64,000 nucleotides of DNA from Gammaproteobacteria bacterium (GCA_020850735.1 JADZEE010000106.1:1-64000), one strand, 5' to 3'. Positions 1 through 9,358 are shown, counted from the first letter of the stretch. Numbers and translations: made by a program. The notes: generated from the sequence alone by a model not told the origin.

Positions 1-16
1 AATGGAGGGTAGGGTG

Positions 17-649
17 ATGAGAGTGCTCGCTTGGGTCGCCGCCGGCTGTCTGCTCGCCGCGACCAGTGCCCAGGCCACCGTCGTCTTCAACAACGGGGGG
101 CCGATCAACAACGGCGGCAACGACGCCACGCAATGGATACAGGCCGAGGACTTTTCCTTCGGCGCCAATCAGGCGGTGACCGGCGGCGGCATTTACGTCG
201 ACTTCCAGTCCACCGGCGCGACCTGGGACGGCACCTTCGACTACTTCCTGTTCGCCGATGCCGGCGGTACACCTGGCGGGACGCTGGCCAGTGGTGCGGC
301 GCAGAACGTGGTCGATTCCGACAGCGGGATACTGTCGTACGACGGCGTGCGCAACATCAGGCTCCTGACCTTCGACTTCCTGAGCACGTTCAATGCCCTC
401 GCCGGCACGACGTACTGGTTCGGGATCCATCTGTCGAGCGATTACATCCGCGATGACATCGCGTTCGCCACTACGGCGTCCGGCAACGGCCACGAGAGCA
501 ACGGCGGCACCTTGAACAACTGGTTCAACAATGGGCAGGACCACGCGTTCTACCTGAACGGCGGCGCGGTCCCTGAGCCCGTCAGCCTGGCGCTGCTCGG
601 ACTCGGCCTGCTCGGCATGGGCGGCTTCCGGCGCAAAGCGGCGCTGTAA
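17..649 (+). CDS. PEP-CTERM sorting-domain secreted protein
   Basis: Signal peptide MRVLAWVAAGCLLAATSAQA; C-terminus VPEPVSLALLGLGLLGMGGFRRKAAL is a canonical PEP-CTERM tripartite tail; GGAGGG upstream of the ATG at 17. Confidence 0.9.
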   Translation: MRVLAWVAAGCLLAATSAQATVVFNNGGPINNGGNDATQWIQAEDFSFGANQAVTGGGIYVDFQSTGATWDGTFDYFLFADAGGTPGGTLASGAAQNVVDSDSGILSYDGVRNIRLLTFDFLSTFNALAGTTYWFGIHLSSDYIRDDIAFATTASGNGHESNGGTLNNWFNNGQDHAFYLNGGAVPEPVSLALLGLGLLGMGGFRRKAAL

Positions 650-672
650 CGTCGGTTTGATCCGAACCGGGA

Positions 673-700
673 AAAGCGACCTTCGGGTCGCTTTTTTTTT
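673..700 (+). terminator. Rho-independent terminator
   Basis: AAAGCGACcttcgggTCGCTTTTTTTTT hairpin plus T tract just after the PEP-CTERM ORF. Confidence 0.9.
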
Positions 701-757
701 GCCCTGCCCGGACCGACCGATGTACCCGATCGGTTTGTGCTGCCCGTGCAGGCGAGT

Positions 758-1072
758 TCAGCGAAGCTCGCTCGGCGCCCCCGCGCCGTCATAATCGCGC
801 ACGCGGTCGAATTGCAGCTGCAGCGCCTCCTGCACGAGCTCCAGGTTGCGGATCGCGTAATCCCGGGCGACGTCGAGCTGGCGGAAATAGGCGAACCCGT
901 CGAGGCTGGCACCGGTCTCGGATTTTTTCCGCATCCGATCGAGCGCATCGAACTTGCGCAGGATCGCGGGGCCGCCCGCATGGCGATACTCGCGGTGCTG
1001 CGGCCCGATGCGTTCGATCCAGACCCGACCGCTTTCGACGATCACCTTGAAGTACGGATCGCCGTCTTTCAT
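758..1072 (-). CDS. hypothetical protein, 104 aa
   Basis: ORF MKDGDPYFKVIVESGRVWIERIGP... with protein-like composition, about 20 bp downstream of the PPK2 gene on the same strand. Confidence 0.55.
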   Translation of the reverse strand: MKDGDPYFKVIVESGRVWIERIGPQHREYRHAGGPAILRKFDALDRMRKKSETGASLDGFAYFRQLDVARDYAIRNLELVQEALQLQFDRVRDYDGAGAPSELR

Positions 1073-1094
1073 CGCCCGCTCCTCCCCCGGATCA

Positions 1095-1937
1095 TCAGTA
1101 CAGCTCCGCTACGAAGTTCTGGTCGGACAACGGCGGGCGCACGTGACCCTTGCGGCGCTCGGGAAGACGGCGGCTCAGCTTGATCGGCCGGGGCGTCACG
1201 TCCTCGTAGGGAATGAGCCCCAGCAGATGCCTGATGCAATTCAACCGTGCGCGCTTCTTGCTGTCCGCGTTGACCACGTACCAGGGCGCCTGCTTGATGT
1301 CGGTATGCGCGAGCATCTCGTCCTTGGCGCTCGAGTATTCCTGCCAGCGCTCGCGCGACTCGATGTCCATAGGGCTCAACTTCCAGAACTTGGTCGGATC
1401 GGCGGCGCGCGCGCGGAAGCGCCGCTCCTGCTCCTCGTCGCTCACCGAGAACCAGTATTTGATGAGGACCATCCCGGAGCGCACGAGCATGCGCTCGAAT
1501 TCAGGGCACGAACGCATGAATTCCCAGTAGTCCGCGTCGCTGCAAAACCCCATCACCCGCTCGACGCCGGCGCGGTTGTACCAGCTGCGGTCGAACAGCA
1601 CCATTTCGCCGGCCGCCGGCAGCGCGGCGACATAGCACTGAAAGTTCCATTGCGTTTTCTCGCGCTCGGTCGGGATTCCGAGCGCCACGATCCGGCTCAC
1701 GCGCGGACTGAGCGGCTCCGCGATGCGCTTGATCACGCCACCCTTGCCGGCCGCGTCGCGCCCTTCAAAGATCACCTCCACCCGCAGACCTCTGGCCTTG
1801 ATCCATTCCTGGAGCTTGACCAGCTCCACGTGCGCGGCGGCGAGAGCGGTAAGGTAGTCCTTGTTCTCGAGCGCCCGGGGAGCCGGCTCGCGATCGCTGC
1901 TGCCCGCACCCGATCCGCGCGCTCGTTTCCTAGTCGT
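1095..1937 (-). CDS. ppk2: polyphosphate kinase 2 (PPK2) family protein; start uncertain
   Basis: PPK2 motifs VELVKLQEWIKARGLRVEVIFEGRDAAGKGGVIKRI, LFDRSWYNRAGVERVMGF, DIKQAPWYVVNADSKKRARLNCI; no ATG/GTG/TTG at the expected N-terminus, so 1937 (an ACG) is only a tentative boundary. Confidence 0.8.
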   Translation of the reverse strand, partial: TTRKRARGSGAGSSDREPAPRALENKDYLTALAAAHVELVKLQEWIKARGLRVEVIFEGRDAAGKGGVIKRIAEPLSPRVSRIVALGIPTEREKTQWNFQCYVAALPAAGEMVLFDRSWYNRAGVERVMGFCSDADYWEFMRSCPEFERMLVRSGMVLIKYWFSVSDEEQERRFRARAADPTKFWKLSPMDIESRERWQEYSSAKDEMLAHTDIKQAPWYVVNADSKKRARLNCIRHLLGLIPYEDVTPRPIKLSRRLPERRKGHVRPPLSDQNFVAELY

Positions 1938-2217
1938 GGTGCACGGTGGTCTGCTTCGGCAGGGGCGCGGATGGACGCGTTCCGGCCTCGGCGCGCACGC
2001 GCAGGGCCGCCCGCACGAGTGCGTGCACTTCGAGCGCCGAGAGATCGGGAAATTCTTCGCGGAACATGCGAAATGCCGACAACTCGAGCGGAGCGCCACC
2101 CCAGCTCGCCCTGGCAGCGAGCAACTGGGCGATCATGGGGCGCGCCTCGTCGAAGATGGCCCGCAGGCGCAGATTCTCCCGCCGTTCGCTCGGCAGTTCT
2201 TGTCGTGCTTCTGTCAT
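1930..2217 (-). CDS. hypothetical small protein, 95 aa
   Basis: MTEARQELPSERRENLRLRAIFDEARPMIAQLLAARASWGGAPLELSAFRMFREEFPDLSALEVHALVRAALRVRAEAG...; overlaps the stop of an upstream ORF (ATGA at 2214-2217). Confidence 0.5.
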   Translation of the reverse strand: MTEARQELPSERRENLRLRAIFDEARPMIAQLLAARASWGGAPLELSAFRMFREEFPDLSALEVHALVRAALRVRAEAGTRPSAPLPKQTTVHHD

Positions 2218-2413
2218 GGCAGATCGTCCATCGCAGGCCGGCTCGCGGCGTCGTCGAGGGGATAGCGGCGCCACACGCCGAAACCTTTGAATGGCGGCGG
2301 CTCGCGGACGTGCCCAGGCGATCGGCGCGACCTCTTTGCGGGCCAGCGACGCGGGCTCGAAGGCGAGCAGTCGGGATCGGCGGATTTCGGCCGGTATCGC
2401 CGGATCTGCGGGA

Positions 2414-2655
2414 TCCGATCGGCCGGAGACCAGCTGAAGGTCGTGGCGCTCAGCGCGTAGTAGAGCGCCTGCTTGCGCGCCGGGATATTGTGGGCATAGG
2501 CCCAGGTCGCACCACCACCCCGGATGACACTGTAATTCACCTCCGACAGACCCCAGGGATTCCTCGGCCGCGATCCCGATGTCGCACGCCCCGACCAGCT
2601 CCATCCCGCCACCGAAGCACCAGCCATTGACCCTGGCAATCGACACCGCCGGGGC
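2414..2655 (-). pseudogene. frameshifted, truncated enoyl-CoA hydratase/crotonase-family fragment (hydroxycinnamoyl-CoA hydratase-lyase-like)
   Basis: Frame 1: ARVNGWCFGGGMELVGACDIGIAAEES; continues in another frame: WGLSEVNYSVIRGGGATWAYAHNIPARKQALYYALSATTFSWSPADR. Together they resemble the central crotonase block, split by a frameshift. Confidence 0.65.
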
Positions 2656-2803
2656 ACCGATCCCCGATCCGTGCAACGCCCGCAGCGGTGTTTAGATCGC
2701 TGGCGCGGCTCTGCCCACCATCGGATGATCGCTGCGTGCGGGGCGGCGCCGTTATCCTGGCAGAATTATCGCTGCACGCGGCCGAGGTCGCGCACGGCGC
2801 CGG

Positions 2804-3352
2804 CTAGGCTTCGGTGCGCGTGCGGCCCGTACGGATCAGGCCCAGCAGCGCTGCGGCGAACAGTGGCAGCGCCGGCGGCAGCGGCACGATCGTCACGCTC
2901 ATGGGCAGTTGCGTAGTACTGGCGGCACCGGCATCGCGCATCGCGAGCCGGTAGTCGACATCCATGTGGCCGGTCAGCATGGTCAGCCGGGCGGTGATCT
3001 GCGTATCGCTGGTCACCTGGCCGAGCGTGAAGCCCTGCCCGAATCCCGTCGAACCCACCAGGCCACCCAGGAAGGTCCAGGACACTCCCGCACCGCCGAG
3101 CAGCTGATTGGCGCTGTCGAACACCTGCAGGCTCCAGCTGTCGCCGACGTCGAAGCCGTCGGCGTTCGGAAACTGATAAACCGAAATGGCGGTGACGTAG
3201 GGCGGCTGGACGGGATCGGCGGAGAAGTCGTAGACCTGGATGAGCGTCTGGCCGGCCGTGAGACTGACCACGGCGGCCTGCGCGCCGGAGGCCAGGCAGG
3301 CGAGCGCGAAGAACCCGGCCAGGTGCAGGGGAAAGCGTCGGTTGCAGCGCAT
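2804..3352 (-). CDS. VPLPA-CTERM (PEP-CTERM variant) secreted protein
   Basis: Signal peptide MRCNRRFPLHLAGFFALACLASGAQA; C-terminus VPLPPALPLFAAALLGLIRTGRTRTEA. Confidence 0.75.
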   Translation of the reverse strand: MRCNRRFPLHLAGFFALACLASGAQAAVVSLTAGQTLIQVYDFSADPVQPPYVTAISVYQFPNADGFDVGDSWSLQVFDSANQLLGGAGVSWTFLGGLVGSTGFGQGFTLGQVTSDTQITARLTMLTGHMDVDYRLAMRDAGAASTTQLPMSVTIVPLPPALPLFAAALLGLIRTGRTRTEA

Positions 3353-3739
3353 GATGGAACACCTCGCGTTCAGGGCGCGATTGCGGCGCGCACGGAGCCA
3401 CAAAATCAAGAAGCAGCTTGAACAAGGTGAGGCAAGGTTCGGGCCATGGCTGGGAAACGGGGGCTTCAGGGGTGACGCCAGCCAGGATCTGTAAACGAGC
3501 CGGACAGCTCGGCGCTCCCGGGCGCGCCGACTTGCTTGCTCAGAACCGCCGGATTTCACCGGGTTACAATCACTTAGCGGGAACTTTCCGCCCCGGCCCG
3601 CGTGTCAACAAATTTGACGCCGGCGCCTGCGTGCTGCGGCCAAAATGTACGCCGCGACCACCGTCACGCACGCGCACGCGCCCGTGTTGCCCGATTCGTA
3701 CCGGATCCCTCAGCGCAGCGGATCAGCGACGATCGGCGC

Positions 3740-4192
3740 TCATCGCGCCGGCGCAGTCGGTCCGCCGGACGCAGGCAATTCGCGGGCGAGCGCATCGCTT
3801 CGACACCAGGCCGGCAGCCGCGCGTCGCGAACGCCAGGGGCGCGACACAACCGGTAGAACCGGCCGTTCTCGTGATAGGTCCGCAGCTCCGCCCATTTCC
3901 CCCGGAGCGGTCCGGGTTCGTGAAAGACGACGCGAACGCGGCCGTCCGGCGCGGCGTCGACACCAGCGACGGAATATTCCCCGGCATGGGTCGGCCAGGT
4001 GCCATTGGCCATTCGGTACGCAAGCAGTCGATCGGACACGTCCCGGGCGACCGCCAGCCGCGTGGTGATCAGATCCCGGAGCGTCATGTCGCGCTGCACC
4101 GGCACGACGACCAGCGCGGCGACGACCGCAAGCAGGATCACAACGATCGTTCCCACAACATGGCGTTTGCGGCAAGGCATCACGCGCACCAT
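3740..4192 (-). CDS. hypothetical membrane-anchored protein, possibly pilin-like
   Basis: N-terminal TM segment HVVGTIVVILLAVVAALVVVPV followed by a soluble domain. Confidence 0.5.
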   Translation of the reverse strand: MVRVMPCRKRHVVGTIVVILLAVVAALVVVPVQRDMTLRDLITTRLAVARDVSDRLLAYRMANGTWPTHAGEYSVAGVDAAPDGRVRVVFHEPGPLRGKWAELRTYHENGRFYRLCRAPGVRDARLPAWCRSDALARELPASGGPTAPAR

Positions 4193-4377
4193 CCGCCGTT
4201 CGCAATGTCCGCCATTGCATACACCTCATGCCGGCGCCCGCTCATTGGATCCCGCTGACATCACGCTGGCGCCGACGAACGATCCGCATTATCGACGGGC
4301 TCGTAAAGCGCCGCCACGAAGGCGCGGCGCAGCTCGCGATCCCCGGCGATGGCCGCGCGGGGCGTCAGCGGCTCGCG

Positions 4378-4686
4378 TTACCGTTGCTCGGGCGGGATGA
4401 GCCTGATTGCGGCGGAGAACCGCGCATGCGCCTGCGGATCGACCGGTCTGTGCCTGATCCGGGTGCTCGCCGGATCCTTGCCGAGGCAGTTGTCCCCTTT
4501 CCAGTTCCGCGCCGGCCGGATGGGTCTGGGCACGAAACCACCGCCGCAGTTCGGACAGACGTTGCCCAGCGGATCATCCACACACGCCGCGCAAAACGTG
4601 CATTCGTACGAACAGATCCGCGCTTCGACGGCGTCTGGCGGCAATGGCTTGTTGCAGTGCTCGCAGGTGGGTCTTAGCTCGAGCAT
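4378..4686 (-). CDS. DUF1272 domain-containing protein
   Basis: MLELRPTCEHCNKPLPPDAVEARICSYECTFCAACVDDPLGNVCPNCGGGFVPRPIRP, cysteine pattern typical of DUF1272. Confidence 0.85.
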   Translation of the reverse strand: MLELRPTCEHCNKPLPPDAVEARICSYECTFCAACVDDPLGNVCPNCGGGFVPRPIRPARNWKGDNCLGKDPASTRIRHRPVDPQAHARFSAAIRLIPPEQR

Positions 4687-4814
4687 GGGATTCTTTCCTG
4701 ATCGTTGACGCGCCATCGGATCGCAGAATGGGGTCAGGTCTTCAGTATTCGCAATCAACTACGACCGAGGGGAACTCCATACTCCGAGTTACGTAAACTG
4801 TCCCCAGAACTTCC

Positions 4815-5873
4815 TCAGCCGAAGTTGATCTTAGCCTCGAGGTTGGTGCGCGAATCCGCGTTCGCGAGGGCTTCCTCGAGACTGATCAGGCCCTCCTTGT
4901 AGAGGTTGAACAGGGCCATGTCGAAAGTCTGCATGCCCTTGGCGCCCGAGCCCGTCATGGCCTCTTTGATCTCGTCGAGGGCGCCCTTGAGGATGAGATC
5001 GGCGACGTGCGGCGTGTTGACCATGATCTCGATGGCGGCGACGCGCTTGCCGTCCATGCCGGAAACCAGTCGCTGGGAGATCACCGCGCGCACGTTCAGC
5101 GACAGGTCCAGGAAGAGCTGCTTGTGCAGATCCTGCGGAAACATGTTGATGACGCGTTCCATCGCCTGGTTGGCGTTGTTCGCGTGCAGGGTCGACATGC
5201 ACAGATGGCCCGTATTGCACAGCTCGAGCGCGGCTTCCATCGTTTCGCGATCGCGGATCTCGCCGATGAGAATCACGTCCGGGGCCTCGCGCAGCGAGCT
5301 TCTGAGCGCCGCGTGGTAGCTGAGCGTGTCGACGCTCACTTCGCGCTGATTGACGATCGCTTTGAGGTTCGGGTGTGAGAACTCGATAGGGTCCTCGATG
5401 GTGAGGATGTGACCCGCCATACGCAGGTTGCGCTCGTTGACCATGGCCGCGAGCGTGGTGGATTTCCCCGAGCCCGTCGCGCCGACCATGAGGATGAGAC
5501 CCCGCTTGTGCATGACCAGGTCCTTGAGGATCTCCGGCAGACCGAGCTCCTCGATGTTCGGGATCGTGGAGGGGATCCGGCGCAGCACCATCGCGACCTC
5601 GCCGCGCTGGCGGAAGACATTGACGCGAAAGCGCGTCGACTTGTCCGGCAGCGTGATCGCGAAATCCGATTCCATCGTCTGCTCGAACTTCTGTATCTGC
5701 TTCTCGGACATCAGCCCGTAGGCGGCGGCCTTGACGACGTCACCTGTGAGCATGGTCTTGCCGACCGAGTTGACCTGTCCCTCAATCTTGATTTTCACCG
5801 GCGAACCGACGGTGAAGAACAGGTCCGAGCCCAACTTCTCGGCGAGGAGCTTGAGGTAGGGGGTGATGTCCAT
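4815..5873 (-). CDS. type IV pilus retraction ATPase paralogue (PilT/PilU family)
   Basis: Walker A GATGSGKSTT, Asp box ILTIEDPIEF, Walker B DVILIGEIRD, His box CMSTLHANNANQAMERVI. Confidence 0.92.
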   Translation of the reverse strand: MDITPYLKLLAEKLGSDLFFTVGSPVKIKIEGQVNSVGKTMLTGDVVKAAAYGLMSEKQIQKFEQTMESDFAITLPDKSTRFRVNVFRQRGEVAMVLRRIPSTIPNIEELGLPEILKDLVMHKRGLILMVGATGSGKSTTLAAMVNERNLRMAGHILTIEDPIEFSHPNLKAIVNQREVSVDTLSYHAALRSSLREAPDVILIGEIRDRETMEAALELCNTGHLCMSTLHANNANQAMERVINMFPQDLHKQLFLDLSLNVRAVISQRLVSGMDGKRVAAIEIMVNTPHVADLILKGALDEIKEAMTGSGAKGMQTFDMALFNLYKEGLISLEEALANADSRTNLEAKINFG

Positions 5874-5951
5874 TTAGGTTCCTGTCTCTGTGCCCGGAAT
5901 GGTTCGGCGCGGCATGCGTTCGCGGGTGTCGGTCCGGCGGCGCGCCCGTGC

Positions 5952-7118
5952 TCAGCGCAGGAAGCCCTTCTGCTGCTCGCTTTCCTCGAGCGCTAGATGA
6001 TCGAGCCCCGAGAGTTTGTCGCGGCCCTTGCCCTCCTTGCCCTCGAGCTTGATGCGCAGGCGCAGCTCGTTCATGGAATCGGCGTTGCGCAGCGCATCGT
6101 CGTAGGTGATGTGATCGGACTCGTACAGGTCGAACAGCGCCTGGTCGAACGTTTTCATGCCCTGCTCGTTGCTGTTCTGCATCGCCTCCTTGAGGGTGTG
6201 TACTTCGCCCTTGAAGATGAGGTCGGCGACGTAAGGGGTGTTGATGAGGATCTCGATCGCCGCGACGCGGCCTTTGCCGTCACGCTTTTTCAACAGCCGC
6301 TGGGAGATGACGGCTTTGAGATTCAGCGACAGATCCATCAGCAGCTGGCTGCGGCGCTCCTCCGGAAAGAAGTTGATGATGCGGTCCATCGCCTGGTTGG
6401 AGCTGTTGGCGTGCAGCGTGGCCATCGCCAGATGACCGGTCTCGGCGAACGTGATGCCGAACTCCATGGTCTCGCGATCGCGGATCTCGCCGAGCAGGAT
6501 GACGTCGGGTGCCTGGCGCAGCGTGTTCTTGAGCGCGATCGCCCAGTCGTCGGTGTCCACGCCGACTTCGCGCTGGGTGATGATGCTGTTCTTGTGAGGG
6601 TGCACGTACTCGATCGGATCCTCGATCGTGATGATGTGACCGTAGGCGTTCTCGTTACGGTGGTTGATCATCGCGGCGAGCGAGGTGGATTTTCCCGAAC
6701 CCGTGCCGCCGACCATGATGACCAGACCGCGTTTGGTCATCGAGATCTCCTTCATCACCTCCGGCAGGCCGAGACCCTGGAGGGTCGGCACCGTGGTCTC
6801 GATGGTGCGCAGAACCAGACCGGTGCAACCCTGCTGCACGAGCGCGTTGACGCGGAAGCGTCCGATCCCGGGCGGCGCAATCGCGAAGTTGCACTCCTTG
6901 GTCGCCTCGAACTCCTTCACCTGGCGGTCGTTCATGATCGCGTAGGCGAGCGCCTTGGAGTTCTCGCTCGAGAGCTTGGTCTTGGACACCGGCGTGATCT
7001 TGCCGTCGATCTTGATGGCTGGCGGAAAGTCGACGGTGATGAACAGGTCCGAGCCCTTGCGATCGACCATGAGCTTCAACAGGTCGCGCATGAACTTGAT
7101 GGCTTGTTCGCGTTCCAT
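5952..7118 (-). CDS. pilU: type IV pilus retraction ATPase PilU
   Basis: GGTGSGKSTSLAAMINHRN, IITIEDPIEYVH, VILLGEIRDRETMEFGITFAETGHLAMATLHANSSNQAMDRIINFFP. Confidence 0.93.
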   Translation of the reverse strand: MEREQAIKFMRDLLKLMVDRKGSDLFITVDFPPAIKIDGKITPVSKTKLSSENSKALAYAIMNDRQVKEFEATKECNFAIAPPGIGRFRVNALVQQGCTGLVLRTIETTVPTLQGLGLPEVMKEISMTKRGLVIMVGGTGSGKSTSLAAMINHRNENAYGHIITIEDPIEYVHPHKNSIITQREVGVDTDDWAIALKNTLRQAPDVILLGEIRDRETMEFGITFAETGHLAMATLHANSSNQAMDRIINFFPEERRSQLLMDLSLNLKAVISQRLLKKRDGKGRVAAIEILINTPYVADLIFKGEVHTLKEAMQNSNEQGMKTFDQALFDLYESDHITYDDALRNADSMNELRLRIKLEGKEGKGRDKLSGLDHLALEESEQQKGFLR

Positions 7119-7275
7119 GATGTTTCTCCCGCGGCGATGTTGCGCTCAGGCGGCTCGCACGCGCGCCCGCTCGGCGGTTGGGGTCACGATCCCGCCCACG
7201 AGCCCGTGCAGCCGGCGGCGGCCGGAAGTGCCCGGCACTCCGCCCTTGGCGCCCGGATTGTGGCGGACCATGGTG

Positions 7276-8310
7276 TCAGAAGGAATCCTTGTTGACGGCA
7301 ACGTAGCGCGCGTCCTGGCGCGAGATGATGTTCTTTCGCACCATCTCCTGCAGGTTCTGGTCGAGCGTCTGCATGCCGAATTGCTGTCCGGTCTGGATGG
7401 CGGAATACATCTGCGCGACCTTGTTTTCGCGTATGAGATTGCGGATGGCGGGCGTGGCGATCATGATTTCGTGCGCGGCGACGCGACCACCGCCCGTTTT
7501 CTTGAGCAGCGTCTGCGAGATGACCGCGCGCAGGGACTCCGAGAGCATCGCGCGGATCATGTCCTTTTCGGCGGCCGGGAAGACGTCGACGATGCGGTCG
7601 ATCGTCTTGGCCGCCGAGCTCGTGTGCAGGGTGCCGAACACCAGGTGTCCCGTCTCCGCAGCGGACAGCGCCAGGCGGATGGTTTCCAGGTCGCGCATCT
7701 CACCGACCAGGATGGAGTCCGGGTCCTCGCGCAGGGCGCTGCGCAGCGCCTCGTTGAAGCCGAGCGTGTCGAGGTGCACCTCGCGCTGGTTGATGAGACA
7801 CTTCTTGCTCGTGTGGACGAACTCAATCGGATCCTCGATCGTCAGGATGTGGCCGTATTCGTTCTCGTTGACGTGGTTGACCATGGCCGCGAGCGTGGTG
7901 GACTTGCCCGACCCCGTCGGCCCGGTGACCAGTACCACCCCGCGCGGGTATTCGGAGATGTCCTTGAAGATCGCCGGACACTTGAGCTCCTCGAGGGTCT
8001 TGATGACCGAGGGAATCGTTCGGAAAACCGCCCCGGAGCCGCGATTCTGGTTGAAGGCATTGACGCGAAACCGCGCCAGCCCCGGCACCTCGAACGAGAA
8101 GTCGCATTCGAGGAACTCCTCGTAGTCCTTGCGTTGCTTGTCGTTCATGATGTCGTAGACGAGATCGTGCACCGACTTGTGATCCATGGGCGGCACGTTG
8201 ATGCGGCGCACGTCCCCGTCGACACGGATCATGGGCGGCAGCCCGGCGGACAGGTGCAGGTCCGAGGCGTTGTTCTTCACGCTGAAAGCGAGCAGTTCTC
8301 CGATGTCCAT
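7276..8310 (-). CDS. pilT: type IV pilus twitching motility ATPase PilT
   Basis: MDIGELLAFSVKNNASDLHLSAGLPPMIRVDGDVRRI..., GPTGSGKSTTLAAM, ILVGEMRDLETIRLALSAAETGHLVFGTLHTSSAAKTIDRIVDVFP. Confidence 0.95.
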   Translation of the reverse strand: MDIGELLAFSVKNNASDLHLSAGLPPMIRVDGDVRRINVPPMDHKSVHDLVYDIMNDKQRKDYEEFLECDFSFEVPGLARFRVNAFNQNRGSGAVFRTIPSVIKTLEELKCPAIFKDISEYPRGVVLVTGPTGSGKSTTLAAMVNHVNENEYGHILTIEDPIEFVHTSKKCLINQREVHLDTLGFNEALRSALREDPDSILVGEMRDLETIRLALSAAETGHLVFGTLHTSSAAKTIDRIVDVFPAAEKDMIRAMLSESLRAVISQTLLKKTGGGRVAAHEIMIATPAIRNLIRENKVAQMYSAIQTGQQFGMQTLDQNLQEMVRKNIISRQDARYVAVNKDSF

Positions 8311-8527
8311 AATCGATGCGGATCCTGTGGTTCGGGTTCTGGCCTGTCGTGCCGCAGCCGGCAGCGCGGGGCGCGTGCCGCGACCCGTATGATGCGCTGC
8401 ACGCACGGTCGCAGTCGAAAAGTAAACCCTTCGCCCGAGCCATACAAGTGGCGCCCGGGGCTTGCTGCGGCGTGCTGCGGCACGCTACCGTTCAGGGCGT
8501 CGCACCGACTCGCCGCAGAGTGCTTAT

Positions 8528-9238
8528 ATGGCCATCGCCGCCGGCGCCGGGAGCCGGACCCTTGAGCAGTGTTTCGAGGCCGTGCGGGCACGCATCGGCG
8601 CCGCGGAAAGGGCGGCCGGACGCAGCCCCGGCTCGGTACGCCTGCTCGCGGTGACCAAGACGCACAGCGCGGCCCTAGTACGCGCCGCGGCGATGCTCGG
8701 GCAACGGGCCTTTGGGGAGAATTACCTGCAGGAAGCCCTGCCCAAGCTCGACGCGCTGGCCGCTCTCGGCCTGCAGTGGCATTTCATCGGTGCGCTGCAG
8801 GCGAACAAGACACGCGCGGTGGCGGAGCACTTCGCCTGGGTGCACACCGTCGACCGGGATCGCATTGCCCGGCGCCTGAGCGAGCAGCGGCCGGCGACGC
8901 AGGCGCCGCTGGAGGTGTGCATCGAGGTCAACGTCAGCGGCGAGGCCAGCAAGGCCGGGGTCGAACCGGCCGCGCTCGATGCGCTGAGCGACTACGTCGC
9001 CGGGCTGCCGCGCCTGAAACTGCGCGGGCTCATGACGCTGCCGGAACCGAGCACGGATACTGCCCTGCAGCGTGCGGGATTCCGCCGGCTGGCGGATCTG
9101 CTCGCGCGCCAGAACGCGCGCGGCCACACGCTCGACACCCTGTCGATGGGCACGACCGGTGATCTGGAGGCGGCCATACACGAGGGCGCCACCATCGTGC
9201 GCGTCGGCACGGCACTGTTCGGGCCGCGTGTGCGCTGA
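8528..9238 (+). CDS. yggS: YggS family pyridoxal phosphate homeostasis protein
   Basis: LLAVTKTHSAALVRAA, FGENYLQEALPK, WHFIGALQANKTR, IEVNVSGEASKAG, LSMGTTGDLEAAIHEGATIVRVGTALFG. Confidence 0.93.
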   Translation: MAIAAGAGSRTLEQCFEAVRARIGAAERAAGRSPGSVRLLAVTKTHSAALVRAAAMLGQRAFGENYLQEALPKLDALAALGLQWHFIGALQANKTRAVAEHFAWVHTVDRDRIARRLSEQRPATQAPLEVCIEVNVSGEASKAGVEPAALDALSDYVAGLPRLKLRGLMTLPEPSTDTALQRAGFRRLADLLARQNARGHTLDTLSMGTTGDLEAAIHEGATIVRVGTALFGPRVR

Positions 9239-9358
9239 ACGGCCGTGAACCCGGGCGCCGGCCGGCTCATGCGGTGGCTTGCCGGCGGTCGCGACGGCTG
9301 GCGACAATAACCGCGAGCGCGCCGGCGGACCGCGGCCGCAACACGGGATCCTGGATAC

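Noticed and set aside
954-2630. 558-aa plus-strand ORF
   Set aside because: Antisense to PPK2 and the crotonase fragment; no domain signature.
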